The notes beneath the pieces are model-generated. The model was not told the DNA's origin, did not search any database, and saw nothing but the letters and a program-made list of their open reading frames with translations. The position numbers and the translations under genes were made by a program. A stretch of DNA of 64,000 nucleotides from Methylocystis sp. B8 (GTDB taxonomy: Bacteria > Pseudomonadota > Alphaproteobacteria > Rhizobiales > Beijerinckiaceae). Where the stretch lies: contig NZ_VBTZ01000006.1 of assembly GCF_005771425.1 (NCBI RefSeq), positions 132,580 to 196,579 of the forward strand, read 5' to 3'. The stretch's first letter is position 1. Each line of letters starts with the position of its first letter. Positions 41,312 to 49,887 of the stretch are shown one piece after another.

Positions 41312-41746
41312 TTACGCAGCGACGCCTCGCACCACCAGCACCGAACATTGCGCGTGGTTGACGATCGTCGTGGCGTTAGAGCCGATGAGAAAACGATCCA
41401 TTCCCGGCCGATGCGAGCACAGTACGATAAGGTCTGCGCCCCAGTCTTCAGCTTCGGCCAGAACCTTTTGGTAGACAGGGCCGAACAGCACTTTGGTTGA
41501 TATGCGTTCAGGCGCATACTGAATCTTGGCGGCGACCGCCGCCATCTCCTTCTCGAGACCGCGACGCACTTGGAGATCAAAATTTTCCGGCACGTAATCA
41601 AGAAAGGCGATCGGTAACAGCGATTGCACGTTGACGAGCCGCATGTCGCCGTTGAAGGCCTTAGCCAATGCCTGCCCAACGGCGAGCGCGCGGTCCGTCA
41701 TCTCAGGTTCGGTAATATCGATGGGCAGAAGAATCTTGCGATACAT
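41312..41746 (-). CDS. Universal stress protein (UspA family)
   Basis: 144 aa from the ATG at 41746, which GGAGGGTGCCG precedes; the upstream GTG adds only two residues. MYRKILLPIDITEPEMTDRA, ALAVGQALAKAFNGDMRLVN and GADLIVLCSHRPGMDRFLIG then SNATTIVNHAQCSVLVVRG are the UspA motifs, including the ATP-binding G-2x-G-9x-G(S/T) type end. Stress-related; no partner gene. Confidence 0.92.
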   Translation of the reverse strand: MYRKILLPIDITEPEMTDRALAVGQALAKAFNGDMRLVNVQSLLPIAFLDYVPENFDLQVRRGLEKEMAAVAAKIQYAPERISTKVLFGPVYQKVLAEAEDWGADLIVLCSHRPGMDRFLIGSNATTIVNHAQCSVLVVRGVAA

Positions 41747-42018
41747 CGGCACCCTCCATCAGAAGATTCTTTAGGGATATGGCGCAGGGGGCGTTCGAAA
41801 CAACAAACAAAGCCGAAGCTCGTTTAGCGGGGAATATAAATCGATTGCGCCACTAAGCTGTTACGTCGATTTCAACTATGGACCTTGCAGCCCGTCTGAG
41901 CGCAACTTAAAAAAAGCAGTCTCCAGGGGAGCGGCTGAGGTTTCATAACGCAATCTTCGGCCGGACCATGCGGTCTGATCTTGCCGAGGGCGAACCGTAG
42001 AATGGAAGGAGAAGACGG

Positions 42019-42456
42019 ATGCATTTCACAAAAGCTACCTTTGTCCTGTTGCTGAGCGTGGGCCTCGCGGCGACGGCCGCCGCACAGTCGGCAAACAAAA
42101 TCTCGGTCAATGTCGTCGGCCTGCGCGATGACGATGGCGTCGTGCGCTGCGGGCTCTACAATTCTGCAAGCACCTTTCGCCAGCCAGGCGCCCAGTACAA
42201 GGGCGTGATCGCGAAGATCAACGGCGGGCAGGCGAATTGCGTGTTTGCCGCCGTTCCAGCGGGCAATTACGCCGTCGCCCTGTTCCACGCCGAGCACAAC
42301 GAGTCTGAGATTACGACCGGCGCATTCGGCAAACCGCAGGAGGGCTTTGGCGTCTCCAATAATCCGTCGATGACCTTCGGCGCGCCCTCCTTCTCGGACG
42401 CAGCCTTCGATTACGCAGGCGGCCAGAAGGCGCTGACCGTTCGGGTCAACTACTGA
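42019..42456 (+). CDS. DUF2141 family secreted protein
   Basis: 145 aa. Signal peptide (FVLLLSVGLAATAAA) then a beta-rich DUF2141 domain: KISVNVVGLRDDDGVVRCGL, FAAVPAGNYAVALFHAEHNE and GFGVSNNPSMTFGAPSFSDA. Family members are periplasmic and of unknown function. It overlaps the carotenoid oxygenase start by one base, so the two are cotranscribed. Confidence 0.9.
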   Translation: MHFTKATFVLLLSVGLAATAAAQSANKISVNVVGLRDDDGVVRCGLYNSASTFRQPGAQYKGVIAKINGGQANCVFAAVPAGNYAVALFHAEHNESEITTGAFGKPQEGFGVSNNPSMTFGAPSFSDAAFDYAGGQKALTVRVNY

Positions 42457-43877
42457 TGATGCGTCCCGCTCTCGGCGATCGGCCCTGGAGCGCTGGATTC
42501 CGCAGCCTTGCGAACGAATACGACTACCGCATAGAGGACATCGACGGCAGCGTGCCGGCTAGTCTGCGTGGGACGCTGTTCCGCAATGGCTCCGGCCGCA
42601 ACGACCTCGCTGGCAAATGGTTTCCGCACTGGTTTGACGGCGACGGCATGATCTCGGCGATCCGCTTCGACGAGACGGGCGTTCGCTATCAGAACCGATA
42701 CGTCCGCACCGACAATTATGTTGATGAAACGCGTGCGGGACGGATCCTTTATCGCGGCTTCGGCAAGATGCGCCCCGGCGGCGTTCTCGCCAATATTTTT
42801 CATTGGCCGGGGAATGTCTCCAACACGTCGGTGGCGATGCTTGGCGAGCGGCTGCTCACGCTCTGGGAGGGTGGGCCGCCTTTCGCGCTCGATCCGAAGA
42901 CGCTCTCGACGTTCGGGTTGGAGGATTTCGGCGGCGAGGTCCGCGCCTTTTCCGCGCATCCTAAGTTTGATCCGATCACCGGAGAATTATTCAATTTCGG
43001 AATCGATTACGGGTTGAAGACGACGCTCACGCCGTATCGCATCGATTCTTCCGGCCTGACGCGGCTTGCGCCAGTCACGCTGCCTTATCCGGTGATGAAT
43101 CACGATTTCGCGTTGACGGAACGATTCCTCGTCTTTTGCATCGGTCCGATCCTGGTAAGCCCGTTGAAGTTTATGTTGGGCTTTTCGAGTTTCGACGGCG
43201 CGCTTTCTTGGGACGGCGGGCGACCGACCCTGATCCTGCTCGTTTCGCGCGACGGTTCGAGTTCGCCACGTTTCATCGAGACGGAGCCATTCTTCCAGTT
43301 TCACTTCGCCAACGGCTTCGAGGAGGATGACTCTGTCGTTCTCGACTTCGCGCGCTACCCGGACTACGCCGCGATCGGCGACGCGCTGCGCAATTTCTGG
43401 CGCTCTGACTTTAGCGCGCAGGGCTTAGCGGAGTTCATGCGCTTGCGCGTCGATCTTGCGACAGGCGCCGTCGAAAAGCGCGTCTTTGAGACCGGTCCCG
43501 CGGTCGAATTTCCAAGGGTCGATCCGCGCGTCGTCTCGAAGCCCTATCGCTACGCTTATGTGGCGGATAATGCGCCAGGCCGGACAGTCGGGCTGCAGCA
43601 GCGCATCACGCGCGTCGATCTAGAAAGCGGCGCAACCGTCTCTCATGACTTTGGCCCCGACGGCTATGTGGGCGAACCGGTCTTCGCGCCGACTCGCGCC
43701 GATGGCGACGAAGACGAGGGCGTCGTTCTCACTTTCGTGTATGACGCGGCCGATGGCCGCACGGCGATTGTCGGCCTCGACGCGCGCGACCTGTCGGATC
43801 GGCCATTGTTCGTCGCGCGCCTCAAACATCACGTGCCCTTCGCGCTGCACGGGCAGTTCACCGAGAGGCTTTTCTAG
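42456..43877 (+). CDS. Carotenoid oxygenase family protein (retinal pigment/lignostilbene dioxygenase type)
   Basis: 473 aa, seven-bladed propeller. The four iron-ligand histidines sit in FSAHPKFDPITGE (about 166), VMNHDFALTERF (about 213), QFHFANGFEEDD (about 283) and the terminal FALHGQF (about 464). The enzyme class cleaves C=C bonds in carotenoids or stilbenes with O2. The substrate cannot be told from sequence. Coupled to a DUF2141 gene upstream. Confidence 0.93.
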   Translation: MMRPALGDRPWSAGFRSLANEYDYRIEDIDGSVPASLRGTLFRNGSGRNDLAGKWFPHWFDGDGMISAIRFDETGVRYQNRYVRTDNYVDETRAGRILYRGFGKMRPGGVLANIFHWPGNVSNTSVAMLGERLLTLWEGGPPFALDPKTLSTFGLEDFGGEVRAFSAHPKFDPITGELFNFGIDYGLKTTLTPYRIDSSGLTRLAPVTLPYPVMNHDFALTERFLVFCIGPILVSPLKFMLGFSSFDGALSWDGGRPTLILLVSRDGSSSPRFIETEPFFQFHFANGFEEDDSVVLDFARYPDYAAIGDALRNFWRSDFSAQGLAEFMRLRVDLATGAVEKRVFETGPAVEFPRVDPRVVSKPYRYAYVADNAPGRTVGLQQRITRVDLESGATVSHDFGPDGYVGEPVFAPTRADGDEDEGVVLTFVYDAADGRTAIVGLDARDLSDRPLFVARLKHHVPFALHGQFTERLF

Positions 43878-43932
43878 GGGGAAGAGTTGGGGGCCGTTCG
43901 GCTACGCCATGCGTTTTCGTAAGGCCGGAGCG

Positions 43933-44008
43933 TGGTGGAGCTGGGGGGATTCGAACCCCCGACCTCTGCAGTGCGATTGCAGCGCTCTCCCATCTGAGCT
44001 ACAGCCCC
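43933..44008 (-). tRNA. tRNA-Ala (anticodon CGC)
   Basis: Complete 76-nt cloverleaf with acceptor GGGGCTG/CAGCTCC (one wobble), anticodon stem CTGCA/TGCAG with loop ATCGCAC (anticodon CGC), T-arm GGGGG-TTCGAAT-CCCCC and encoded CCA. It decodes GCG, a common codon in this genome. Confidence 0.95.
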
Positions 44009-44156
44009 GCTCCGGCGCGTGGGGTACACGGGGGGCGATTTCCTGTCAATCGTATGCTGCGCTTTTGACGCGCCAGAAGCGCCCGCACGACTAAGGATTG
44101 CCGAGGCGGGGCGGGGAGGCTAGACAGTCGGCAACCTCATCCGCTGGAAGCCCCTC

Positions 44157-44453
44157 ATGTCCTACGCCGTGGTCAAACTCCTTCTCACGATCATCGATAT
44201 TTACTGGTGGATTCTGCTCGCCACGGTGATTGTGTCCTGGCTCGTCGCCTTCGACGTCATCAACATGCGCTCGAACGTCGCCTATTCGATCTGGAAATGG
44301 CTGAACGCCCTCACTGAGCCGCTGCTCGGACCGATCCGCTCGGTGCTGCCAAGCGTCGGCGGTCTCGACATTTCACCGCTCATTTTGCTGCTGCTCATGC
44401 AATTCCTGCGCGATCTCATCGCCAGCAGCGCCGGCGCCTATACGCTTGGGTGA
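44157..44453 (+). CDS. YggT family membrane protein
   Basis: 98 aa with two hydrophobic helices. WWILLATVIVSWLVAFDVIN, NALTEPLLGPIRSVLPSVGG and LDISPLILLLLMQFLRDLI are the YggT signature. Family is linked to osmotic stress and to membrane or division processes in some bacteria. Its end overlaps the DUF167 gene start by 8 bp. Confidence 0.92.
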   Translation: MSYAVVKLLLTIIDIYWWILLATVIVSWLVAFDVINMRSNVAYSIWKWLNALTEPLLGPIRSVLPSVGGLDISPLILLLLMQFLRDLIASSAGAYTLG

Positions 44454-44784
44454 AGGAGGCGCGGGGAAAGCATCTTCCGCCTGGGCGGTCGAGCCGGGAG
44501 GGGTCGCGCTTCACGTGCGCCTGACCCCAAAGGGCGGACGCGACGCGATCGAAGGCGTCGAGGCTCTCGCCGATGGCCGCAACGTTCTAAAGGCGCGCGT
44601 GCGCGCCGCTCCGGAGAATGGCAGGGCCAACGAGGCGCTCATTGCGCTGATCGCCTCGGCGCTGCGGGCGCCTAAAAGCACGGTTTCGATCCGCGCTGGC
44701 GCGACCAGCCGCGTCAAAACAGTTTTCGTTGCGGGCGCGCCCGCGCTTTATCTCGACGCGCTGGCGAAGCTGGCGCCCAACTAA
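44446..44784 (+). CDS. DUF167 (YggU) family protein
   Basis: 112 aa. LHVRLTPKGGRDAIEGVEAL, LKARVRAAPENGRANEALIA and GATSRVKTVFV define DUF167. The start is TTG at 44446 inside yggT. yggT-yggU adjacency is widely conserved. Function unknown, possibly RNA-related in fold. Confidence 0.9.
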   Translation: MGEGGAGKASSAWAVEPGGVALHVRLTPKGGRDAIEGVEALADGRNVLKARVRAAPENGRANEALIALIASALRAPKSTVSIRAGATSRVKTVFVAGAPALYLDALAKLAPN

Positions 44785-44794
44785 CGGCTAGGAC

Positions 44795-45853
44795 ATGAGC
44801 AAGTCGAAGATCAACGTTGGCAATTTCTTCGAAGACTTCAAAATCGGCCAGATCATTCGCCACGCCGCGCCACGCACCGTCACGGTCGGCGAGGTCGCGC
44901 TCTACACAGCGCTTTATTTGCCGCGCTTCGCCGTGCAGTCGTCGACGGCTTTTGCGCAAGCCATCGGCTATGAGCGCGCGCCGATCGACGATCTTCTCGT
45001 GTTTCATCTCGTGCTCGGCAAGACCGTGCCGGACGTCTCTTTGAACGCGATCGCCAATCTGGGTTACGCGGATTTCAAATTCCTCGTTCCCGTCTATCCG
45101 GGCGACACGCTCTCGGCGACTTCCGAAGTCATCGGCCTTAAGGAAAACTCCAACAAGGAGACCGGCGTCGTCTATGTGCGCACGACGGGCGCCAATCAGC
45201 GCGGCGAGACCGTGCTGAGTTATGCGCGATGGGTGATGGTGAAGAAGCGCGACAAAGACGCTCCCGTCGGGCCGGAGGTCACGCCCAATCTGCCGAAGTC
45301 CGTGGATCCGTCAGAACTGGGCAAGGCCACGCCGGCGATCAATGTCGGCGCCTATGACAAGGCGCTGGCCGGCTCTCCCTATTTCTGGGGCGATTACGAT
45401 AAGGGCGAGAAGATCGATCATATCGACGGCATGACGGTCGAGGAGGCGGAGCATCAACTTGCGACGCGGCTCTATCAGAACAACTCAAAAGTCCATTTCA
45501 ATCAGTATTATGAGTCGCAGGGCCGCTTCGGCAAACGCATCATCTACGGCGGCCATGTCATCTCGCTCGCCCGCGCGCTCTCCTTCAACGGACTGGAAAA
45601 CGTCTTCCATATTTCTGCTGTGAACGGCGGGCGCCACGTCAATCCGCTGTTCGCGGGAGGGACAGTCTTCGCCTGGTCGGAAGTGCTGGATAAGGCGGAG
45701 ATTCCCGGGCGTAAGGATATCGGCGCGCTGCGCCTGCGGCTCGTCGCCACTAAAGACAAACCCTGTGCGGAATTTCCGCTCCAGGGGGCCGACGGCAAGC
45801 CCGACCCGGCGGTGCTGCTTGATCTTGATTATTGGGGCGTGCTGCCGCGATGA
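44795..45853 (+). CDS. mcd: Mesaconyl-CoA hydratase (MaoC-like, ethylmalonyl-CoA pathway)
   Basis: 352 aa with tandem hot-dog (MaoC-like) domains: NFFEDFKIGQIIRHAAPRTV, IGYERAPIDDLLVFHLVLGK in the first and YGGHVISLARALSFNGLENV with NGGRHVNPLFAGGTVFAWSE in the second. Length and both domains match the mesaconyl-CoA hydratase that makes beta-methylmalyl-CoA in the ethylmalonyl-CoA pathway, used by serine-cycle methylotrophs to regenerate glyoxylate. Another MaoC-type hydratase is possible but less likely. Confidence 0.85.
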   Translation: MSKSKINVGNFFEDFKIGQIIRHAAPRTVTVGEVALYTALYLPRFAVQSSTAFAQAIGYERAPIDDLLVFHLVLGKTVPDVSLNAIANLGYADFKFLVPVYPGDTLSATSEVIGLKENSNKETGVVYVRTTGANQRGETVLSYARWVMVKKRDKDAPVGPEVTPNLPKSVDPSELGKATPAINVGAYDKALAGSPYFWGDYDKGEKIDHIDGMTVEEAEHQLATRLYQNNSKVHFNQYYESQGRFGKRIIYGGHVISLARALSFNGLENVFHISAVNGGRHVNPLFAGGTVFAWSEVLDKAEIPGRKDIGALRLRLVATKDKPCAEFPLQGADGKPDPAVLLDLDYWGVLPR

Positions 45854-45902
45854 ATCGGCTATGATAAACAGCCGTATCTGCGATCTTGGGGGGATTGGTC
45901 GA

Positions 45903-46319
45903 ATGAACAGAACTTTTCTTGTTGCGCTCTCCTTTTGCGCGGCTATTTCGATCGCGCAGCCTGTCGCCGCGCAAGGCGCCGCCCCGCAAAGCAAACTCTC
46001 CGTTCCCATGGAGGCTTTGCCGCGCTACGGCTCGCTCGTTTCGGCCTGGTACAAAAAGCCGGTTTACGACACCAATGAGAAGAAAGTCGGCGTCATCACC
46101 GATATGCTGTTCTCCGGCGGCGAGGTCAACGCGATCATGCTCGACGTCGGCGGCTTCCTCGGCATCGGCGCCAAGCATGTCGCCATTCCCGCCAATGACA
46201 TCACGGTCACCGAAAAGAACAATAAGACCTGGCTGACCATCAATACGACGAAGGACATCGTGAAGAAGGCGACTGGCTACAAATACGACGCGAAGGAACA
46301 CGCCTGGAAGCAGATGTAA
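45903..46319 (+). CDS. Secreted PRC-barrel protein (first of three)
   Basis: 138 aa. Signal peptide (FLVALSFCAAISIAQPVAA), then a PRC-barrel domain: YGSLVSAWYKKPVYDTNEKK, VGVITDMLFSGGEVNAIMLD and GGFLGIGAKHVAIPANDITV. GGGGGGATTGG-type purine-rich sequence precedes the ATG at 45903. PRC-barrels bind proteins, RNA or small molecules; here the protein would be periplasmic. Two paralogues follow. Confidence 0.88.
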   Translation: MNRTFLVALSFCAAISIAQPVAAQGAAPQSKLSVPMEALPRYGSLVSAWYKKPVYDTNEKKVGVITDMLFSGGEVNAIMLDVGGFLGIGAKHVAIPANDITVTEKNNKTWLTINTTKDIVKKATGYKYDAKEHAWKQM

Positions 46320-46389
46320 GAAACGCCGCCGCGAGTAGTGCGCTTAATCCGCGTTCGTTCATTCGCGCTCTTTCAGAAGGGAATTTCTC

Positions 46390-46806
46390 ATGCTGAAACA
46401 TGTCGTTGTTGCAGCTTCGCTCGCCCTCGCGCTTGCAACCCCGCCGGCCTTGGCGCAGCAGGCCGGAGGCGAAACCATCGTCATTGTTCCGATGGAGAAG
46501 CTGCCGATCTATGGTTCGGTGGTCTCTGCTTGGTATAAGCAGCCCGTCTATGATCCCAACGAAAAGAAGCTCGGCACGATCGCCGACATGCTCTTTTCCG
46601 CGGACGGCTCCATCAATGCGGTGATGCTGAACGTCGGCGGCTTTTTGGGCCTCGGCGTGAAGCATATTGCGGTTCCGGTTTCGTCGATCACGATCACGCA
46701 GAAGAACAACAAGTCGTGGCTGACGCTCAATACGACGAAGGATCTGCTGAAGAAGGCCACCGGCTATAAGTTTGATAAGACCACCGGTCTTTGGGATCCG
46801 ATTTAG
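46390..46806 (+). CDS. Secreted PRC-barrel protein (second of three)
   Basis: 138 aa, same plan as the preceding gene: signal peptide (AASLALALATPPALA), then YGSVVSAWYKQPVYDPNEKK, LGTIADMLFSADGSINAVML and GGFLGLGVKHIAVPVSSITI, ending in KKATGYKFDKTTGLWDP. High similarity to both neighbours shows tandem duplication. AGAAGGGAATTTCTC precedes the ATG. Confidence 0.88.
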   Translation: MLKHVVVAASLALALATPPALAQQAGGETIVIVPMEKLPIYGSVVSAWYKQPVYDPNEKKLGTIADMLFSADGSINAVMLNVGGFLGLGVKHIAVPVSSITITQKNNKSWLTLNTTKDLLKKATGYKFDKTTGLWDPI

Positions 46807-46860
46807 CTGAACTCTCAAGCCGCGCCGCAGCGTCACGTACGGATATCTGCGGCGAAGGTT

Positions 46861-46885
46861 GGAACATCGGTCTCCGATGCTTGTT
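46861..46885 (+). promoter_or_regulatory. EcfG-like promoter (near match) upstream of the third PRC-barrel gene
   Basis: GGAAC (46861-46865), 17 bp, then GTT (46883-46885; TTGTTC in place of CGTT). A second GGAAC lies at 46897-46901 with CGT at 18 bp. The ATG is at 46942. One mismatch from the consensus in each case, so either could serve as a stress promoter. Confidence 0.4.
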
Positions 46886-46941
46886 CTAGGCGCACAGGAA
46901 CATTTCGTTCGCTGTGAAGCGTAACTCGCACGGAGAGTACA

Positions 46942-47430
46942 ATGCTTAAGTCCTACGTCTTCGCTGGCGCGCTCGTCGCGACCCTGTCAGGCGCGGCTTT
47001 GGCCGAACAGATGAATCGTATGGACCGGCCTGGCGGCGCAATGGACCGCTCCACGACCGGGGCTATGGACCGCTCTACGACTGGCGCGACCGGAGCACGG
47101 CCGGAATTCCTGACGGCGCTTCCACAGAACGCGCTGCTGGTCTCGAATATCCACGAGCAGAACATTTATGATCCGCAAGAGAATAAGCTCGGCGCGATCA
47201 AGGATCTCATTATGGATCGCGGCGGCAAGGTCACCGCGGCGATCATTTCTGTCGGCGGCTTCCTCGGCATCGGTGAAAAGGATGTCGCAGTGCCGTTCAG
47301 CGACATTAAAGCCACCGAGCGTAACAACAGATGGTGGCTCACCCTGAACGCCACGAAGGACGAGCTGAAGAACGCGACGGGCTTCCGCTTCGACAAGAAT
47401 AAGGGCCTGTGGACGCTCGGCGCCAAGTAA
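46942..47430 (+). CDS. Secreted PRC-barrel protein (third of three)
   Basis: 162 aa. Signal peptide (FAGALVATLSGAALAEQ), a short repeat (MDRSTTGAMDRSTTGATGAR), then the PRC-barrel: IYDPQENKLGAIKDLIMDRG and VGGFLGIGEKDVAVPFSDIK, ending in NATGFRFDKNKGLWTLGAK. The domain is more diverged than in the first two and the linker is expanded. An EcfG-like promoter candidate lies upstream, and a strong bidirectional terminator separates it from dnaB. Confidence 0.88.
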   Translation: MLKSYVFAGALVATLSGAALAEQMNRMDRPGGAMDRSTTGAMDRSTTGATGARPEFLTALPQNALLVSNIHEQNIYDPQENKLGAIKDLIMDRGGKVTAAIISVGGFLGIGEKDVAVPFSDIKATERNNRWWLTLNATKDELKNATGFRFDKNKGLWTLGAK

Positions 47431-47454
47431 CCGCCGATCCTTCTCAGTATTGTG

Positions 47455-47489
47455 AGAAGTCTCGCCGTCCGCCGGCGAGGCTTCTTTAC
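47455..47489. terminator. Bidirectional terminator between prc cluster and dnaB
   Basis: AGAAGTCTCGCCG (47455-47467) pairs with CGGCGAGGCTTCT (47473-47485), 13 bp with one U.G, followed by TTTA on the plus strand. It would serve the PRC-barrel genes; its left arm gives a stem for the converging dnaB too. Confidence 0.75.
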
Positions 47490-48991
47490 ATCCGCGCTGG
47501 CAGCTTGTCTTCGTCGGCAAGATTGGAGAAGCGCGTCACTTCCGCCTCGAAGGCGAGCTGGATCGTCCCCGTCGGGCCATGACGCTGTTTGCCGATGATC
47601 GCTTCGGCGCGACCATGCGCGCGCTCCATATCGGCCATCCATTGGATGTGTTCTTCAGTGCCTTCGCGCGGCTCGCGGTTGCGCAAATAATATTCCTCGC
47701 GGAACACGAAGAGGACCACGTCCGCATCCTGTTCGATAGAGCCAGACTCGCGCAAATCCGAAAGCTGGGGACGTTTGTCGTCGCGATTCTCGACCTGGCG
47801 AGAAAGCTGCGACAGCGCGATGATCGGCACGTTGAGCTCCTTCGCCAGCGCCTTTAAGCCTGTCGTGATTTCCGTGAGCTCTTGAACGCGATTATCGGCG
47901 CGCGTGCGCGATCCCGCGAGCAATTGCAGGTAGTCGACGACGAGCAGGTCGAGGCCTTTTTGGCGTTTCAGTCGCCGCGCCCGCGCGGTGAGCTGCGCAA
48001 TCGAAATGCCGCCGCTCTGGTCGATATAGAAGGGAATGCTTTGCATCTGCCTCGCGGCGTCGGCGATGCGGCGAAAGTCGTCTTCGTTGATGTCGCCGCG
48101 GCGAATTTTGTAGCTTGCGACGCCCGACTGCTCGGCAATAACGCGCGTCGCCAGTTGTTCGGCAGACATTTCGAGCGAGAAGAAGCCGACAATCCCGCCA
48201 TTGATCGTCTTATGCGCGCCGTCGGGCTCAGTTTCGAATTGATAGGCGCTCGCGACATTGAAGGCGATGTTGGTCGCAAGCGCCGTCTTGCCCATGCCGG
48301 GACGCCCCGCCACGATGACAAGATCGGATTTCTGCAGACCGCCCATCTTCTCGTCGAGATCGAGAAGGCCCGTCGCTATGCCCGAAAGATGGCCGTCGCG
48401 CATATAGGCGCTGCTCGCCATGTCGAGCGCAGTCGTGAGCGCATCCGCAAATCGCTGGAAGCCGCCGTCGTAGCGACCGGTTTCCGCGATCGAATAGAGC
48501 TGCCGCTCGGCTTCCTCGATTTGCGCGCGCGGCGGCGAATCGATCGGCGAGTCATAGGCCGTGTTGACGATATCCTGCCCGATGACGATGAGCTCGCGGC
48601 GAACCGCGAGATCATGCACGGTGCGGCCATAGTCCTCGGCGTTGATGATCGTCGTCGCTTCCGCGGCGAGCCGCGCAAGATAGGCCTGTATCGTCACCCC
48701 AGCCGGAAGCTCGATGTCGGCGAGAAACGTCTTTAGCGTCACGACGGTTGCGAGCTTGCCGGCGCGAATAAGCTGCGCGGCGACTTCATAGATGCGGCGG
48801 TGTAATTCCTCCGAGAAATGCTCGGGCTTCAGGAAGTCCGAGACTCTGTCGAAAGCGTCGTTGTTAACCAGAATGGCGCCGAGCAGCGCTTGCTCGGCTT
48901 CGATATTGTGCGGCGGCGCGCGATAGGCGGGCGCTTCAGGCTGCGCGATCTGAATCGCGCGCCGGCCCGCCAATTGTTCGATTGGCGGCAT
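47486..48991 (-). CDS. dnaB: Replicative DNA helicase DnaB
   Basis: 501 aa. The N-terminal helicase-loader-interaction domain (PPHNIEAEQALLGAILVNND), Walker A VAGRPGMGKTALATNIAFN, Walker B LLVVDYLQLL and the C-terminal GSIEQDADVVLFVFREEYYL are all present. It is the hexameric fork helicase. It follows rplI on the same strand, with a terminator between them. Confidence 0.97.
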   Translation of the reverse strand: MPPIEQLAGRRAIQIAQPEAPAYRAPPHNIEAEQALLGAILVNNDAFDRVSDFLKPEHFSEELHRRIYEVAAQLIRAGKLATVVTLKTFLADIELPAGVTIQAYLARLAAEATTIINAEDYGRTVHDLAVRRELIVIGQDIVNTAYDSPIDSPPRAQIEEAERQLYSIAETGRYDGGFQRFADALTTALDMASSAYMRDGHLSGIATGLLDLDEKMGGLQKSDLVIVAGRPGMGKTALATNIAFNVASAYQFETEPDGAHKTINGGIVGFFSLEMSAEQLATRVIAEQSGVASYKIRRGDINEDDFRRIADAARQMQSIPFYIDQSGGISIAQLTARARRLKRQKGLDLLVVDYLQLLAGSRTRADNRVQELTEITTGLKALAKELNVPIIALSQLSRQVENRDDKRPQLSDLRESGSIEQDADVVLFVFREEYYLRNREPREGTEEHIQWMADMERAHGRAEAIIGKQRHGPTGTIQLAFEAEVTRFSNLADEDKLPARM

Positions 48992-49271
48992 CGATCTTTT
49001 GACTTTGCGAGTGTGCGCCCCTCAGCTCCGAACGCGACGCGCGAGTCGTTGGGGCTCGATCAACGATACATTAAAATGCGTCCGCCGCCACCGGCTTTTC
49101 GAGTCGCCGCACGTAGACGCCGGGTTGCGAGTCCTTTGCACATTCGTCCACATCGCAAAAAAAGATTTCTCGCTTGCAGCTCGCGTCGCTCTTGCGCAGT
49201 TCGAATCGACCTACGAACAAAAACGGCGGCCACGAAGGCCGCCGGATGAATCACGAAAAGCTTGCGAGCTA
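48992..49271. other. Intergenic region with rplI terminator and dnaB promoter
   Basis: 280 bp. No convincing frame was seen. A clear terminator for rplI lies at 49225-49245. The dnaB promoter must lie between there and 48992, because the terminator cuts the rplI transcript. Confidence 0.5.
49225..49245 (-). terminator. Intrinsic terminator of rplI
   Basis: CGGCGGCC (49225-49232) and GGCCGCCG (49238-49245) pair perfectly with a 5-nt loop, and the minus strand continues TTTTTGTTC. It follows the rplI stop by 26 bp. Confidence 0.85.
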
Positions 49272-49835
49272 TTACAGTTCCACGTCGCCGGCTTGGGCCA
49301 GAGCCGCGCCGACTTCGAGACCGAGATCGTCCATCGACGTCTCTTCCTTGAGCGTGACGCTTTCGCCGCGCGCCTGACGCGCGGCCTCTTCTTCCGAGCG
49401 GGCGACGTTAATCGTGATGCTCACGTCGACTTCCGGGTGCAGATGCACGGGCGTCGGATGAAGGCCCAAGGTCTTGATCGGGTGCACCAGGACGATCTGG
49501 TTGCGATTGACCGAGAACCCGCCGGCGGTCGCCGCCTCGGCGACGTCGCGCGCCGAAACCGAACCATATAGCTGGCCGCTCTCGCCCGCTTGGCGAATGA
49601 TGGTGAAGCTTTGGCCGTTGAGCTTTTCTGCGACGGCTTCGGCTTCCTTCTTGGCCTCGAGATTGCGGGCCTCGATCTGCGCGCGCTGGGTCTCGAAATG
49701 CTTCTTGTTGTTTTCCGTCGCGCGTAGCGCCTTACCGCGCGCCAGCAGGAAATTACGTGCGTAGCCGTCGCGCACGCGCACGGTGTCGCCCATCTGGCCA
49801 AGCTTGGCCACGCGTTCAAGCAGAATGACGTCCAT
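49272..49835 (-). CDS. rplI: 50S ribosomal protein L9
   Basis: 187 aa from the ATG at 49835. The N-terminal globular domain [20 protein letters not shown] with [20 protein letters not shown] is standard L9. The C-terminal domain [40 protein letters not shown] is intact. It sits between DUF2232 and dnaB, the alphaproteobacterial order; rpsF and rpsR, which usually precede DUF2232, are not here. Confidence 0.96.
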   Translation of the reverse strand: MDVILLERVAKLGQMGDTVRVRDGYARNFLLARGKALRATENNKKHFETQRAQIEARNLEAKKEAEAVAEKLNGQSFTIIRQAGESGQLYGSVSARDVAEAATAGGFSVNRNQIVLVHPIKTLGLHPTPVHLHPEVDVSITINVARSEEEAARQARGESVTLKEETSMDDLGLEVGAALAQAGDVEL

Positions 49836-49887
49836 CTTTTCTATGTCTCCAGGATTGCGGGCTATGTCGAGAAAAACCGGTGAAAAG

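Noticed and set aside
46897..46920. Second EcfG promoter before the third PRC-barrel gene
   Set aside because: Spacing of 18 bp and CGTAA instead of CGTT; noted only as a weaker alternative.
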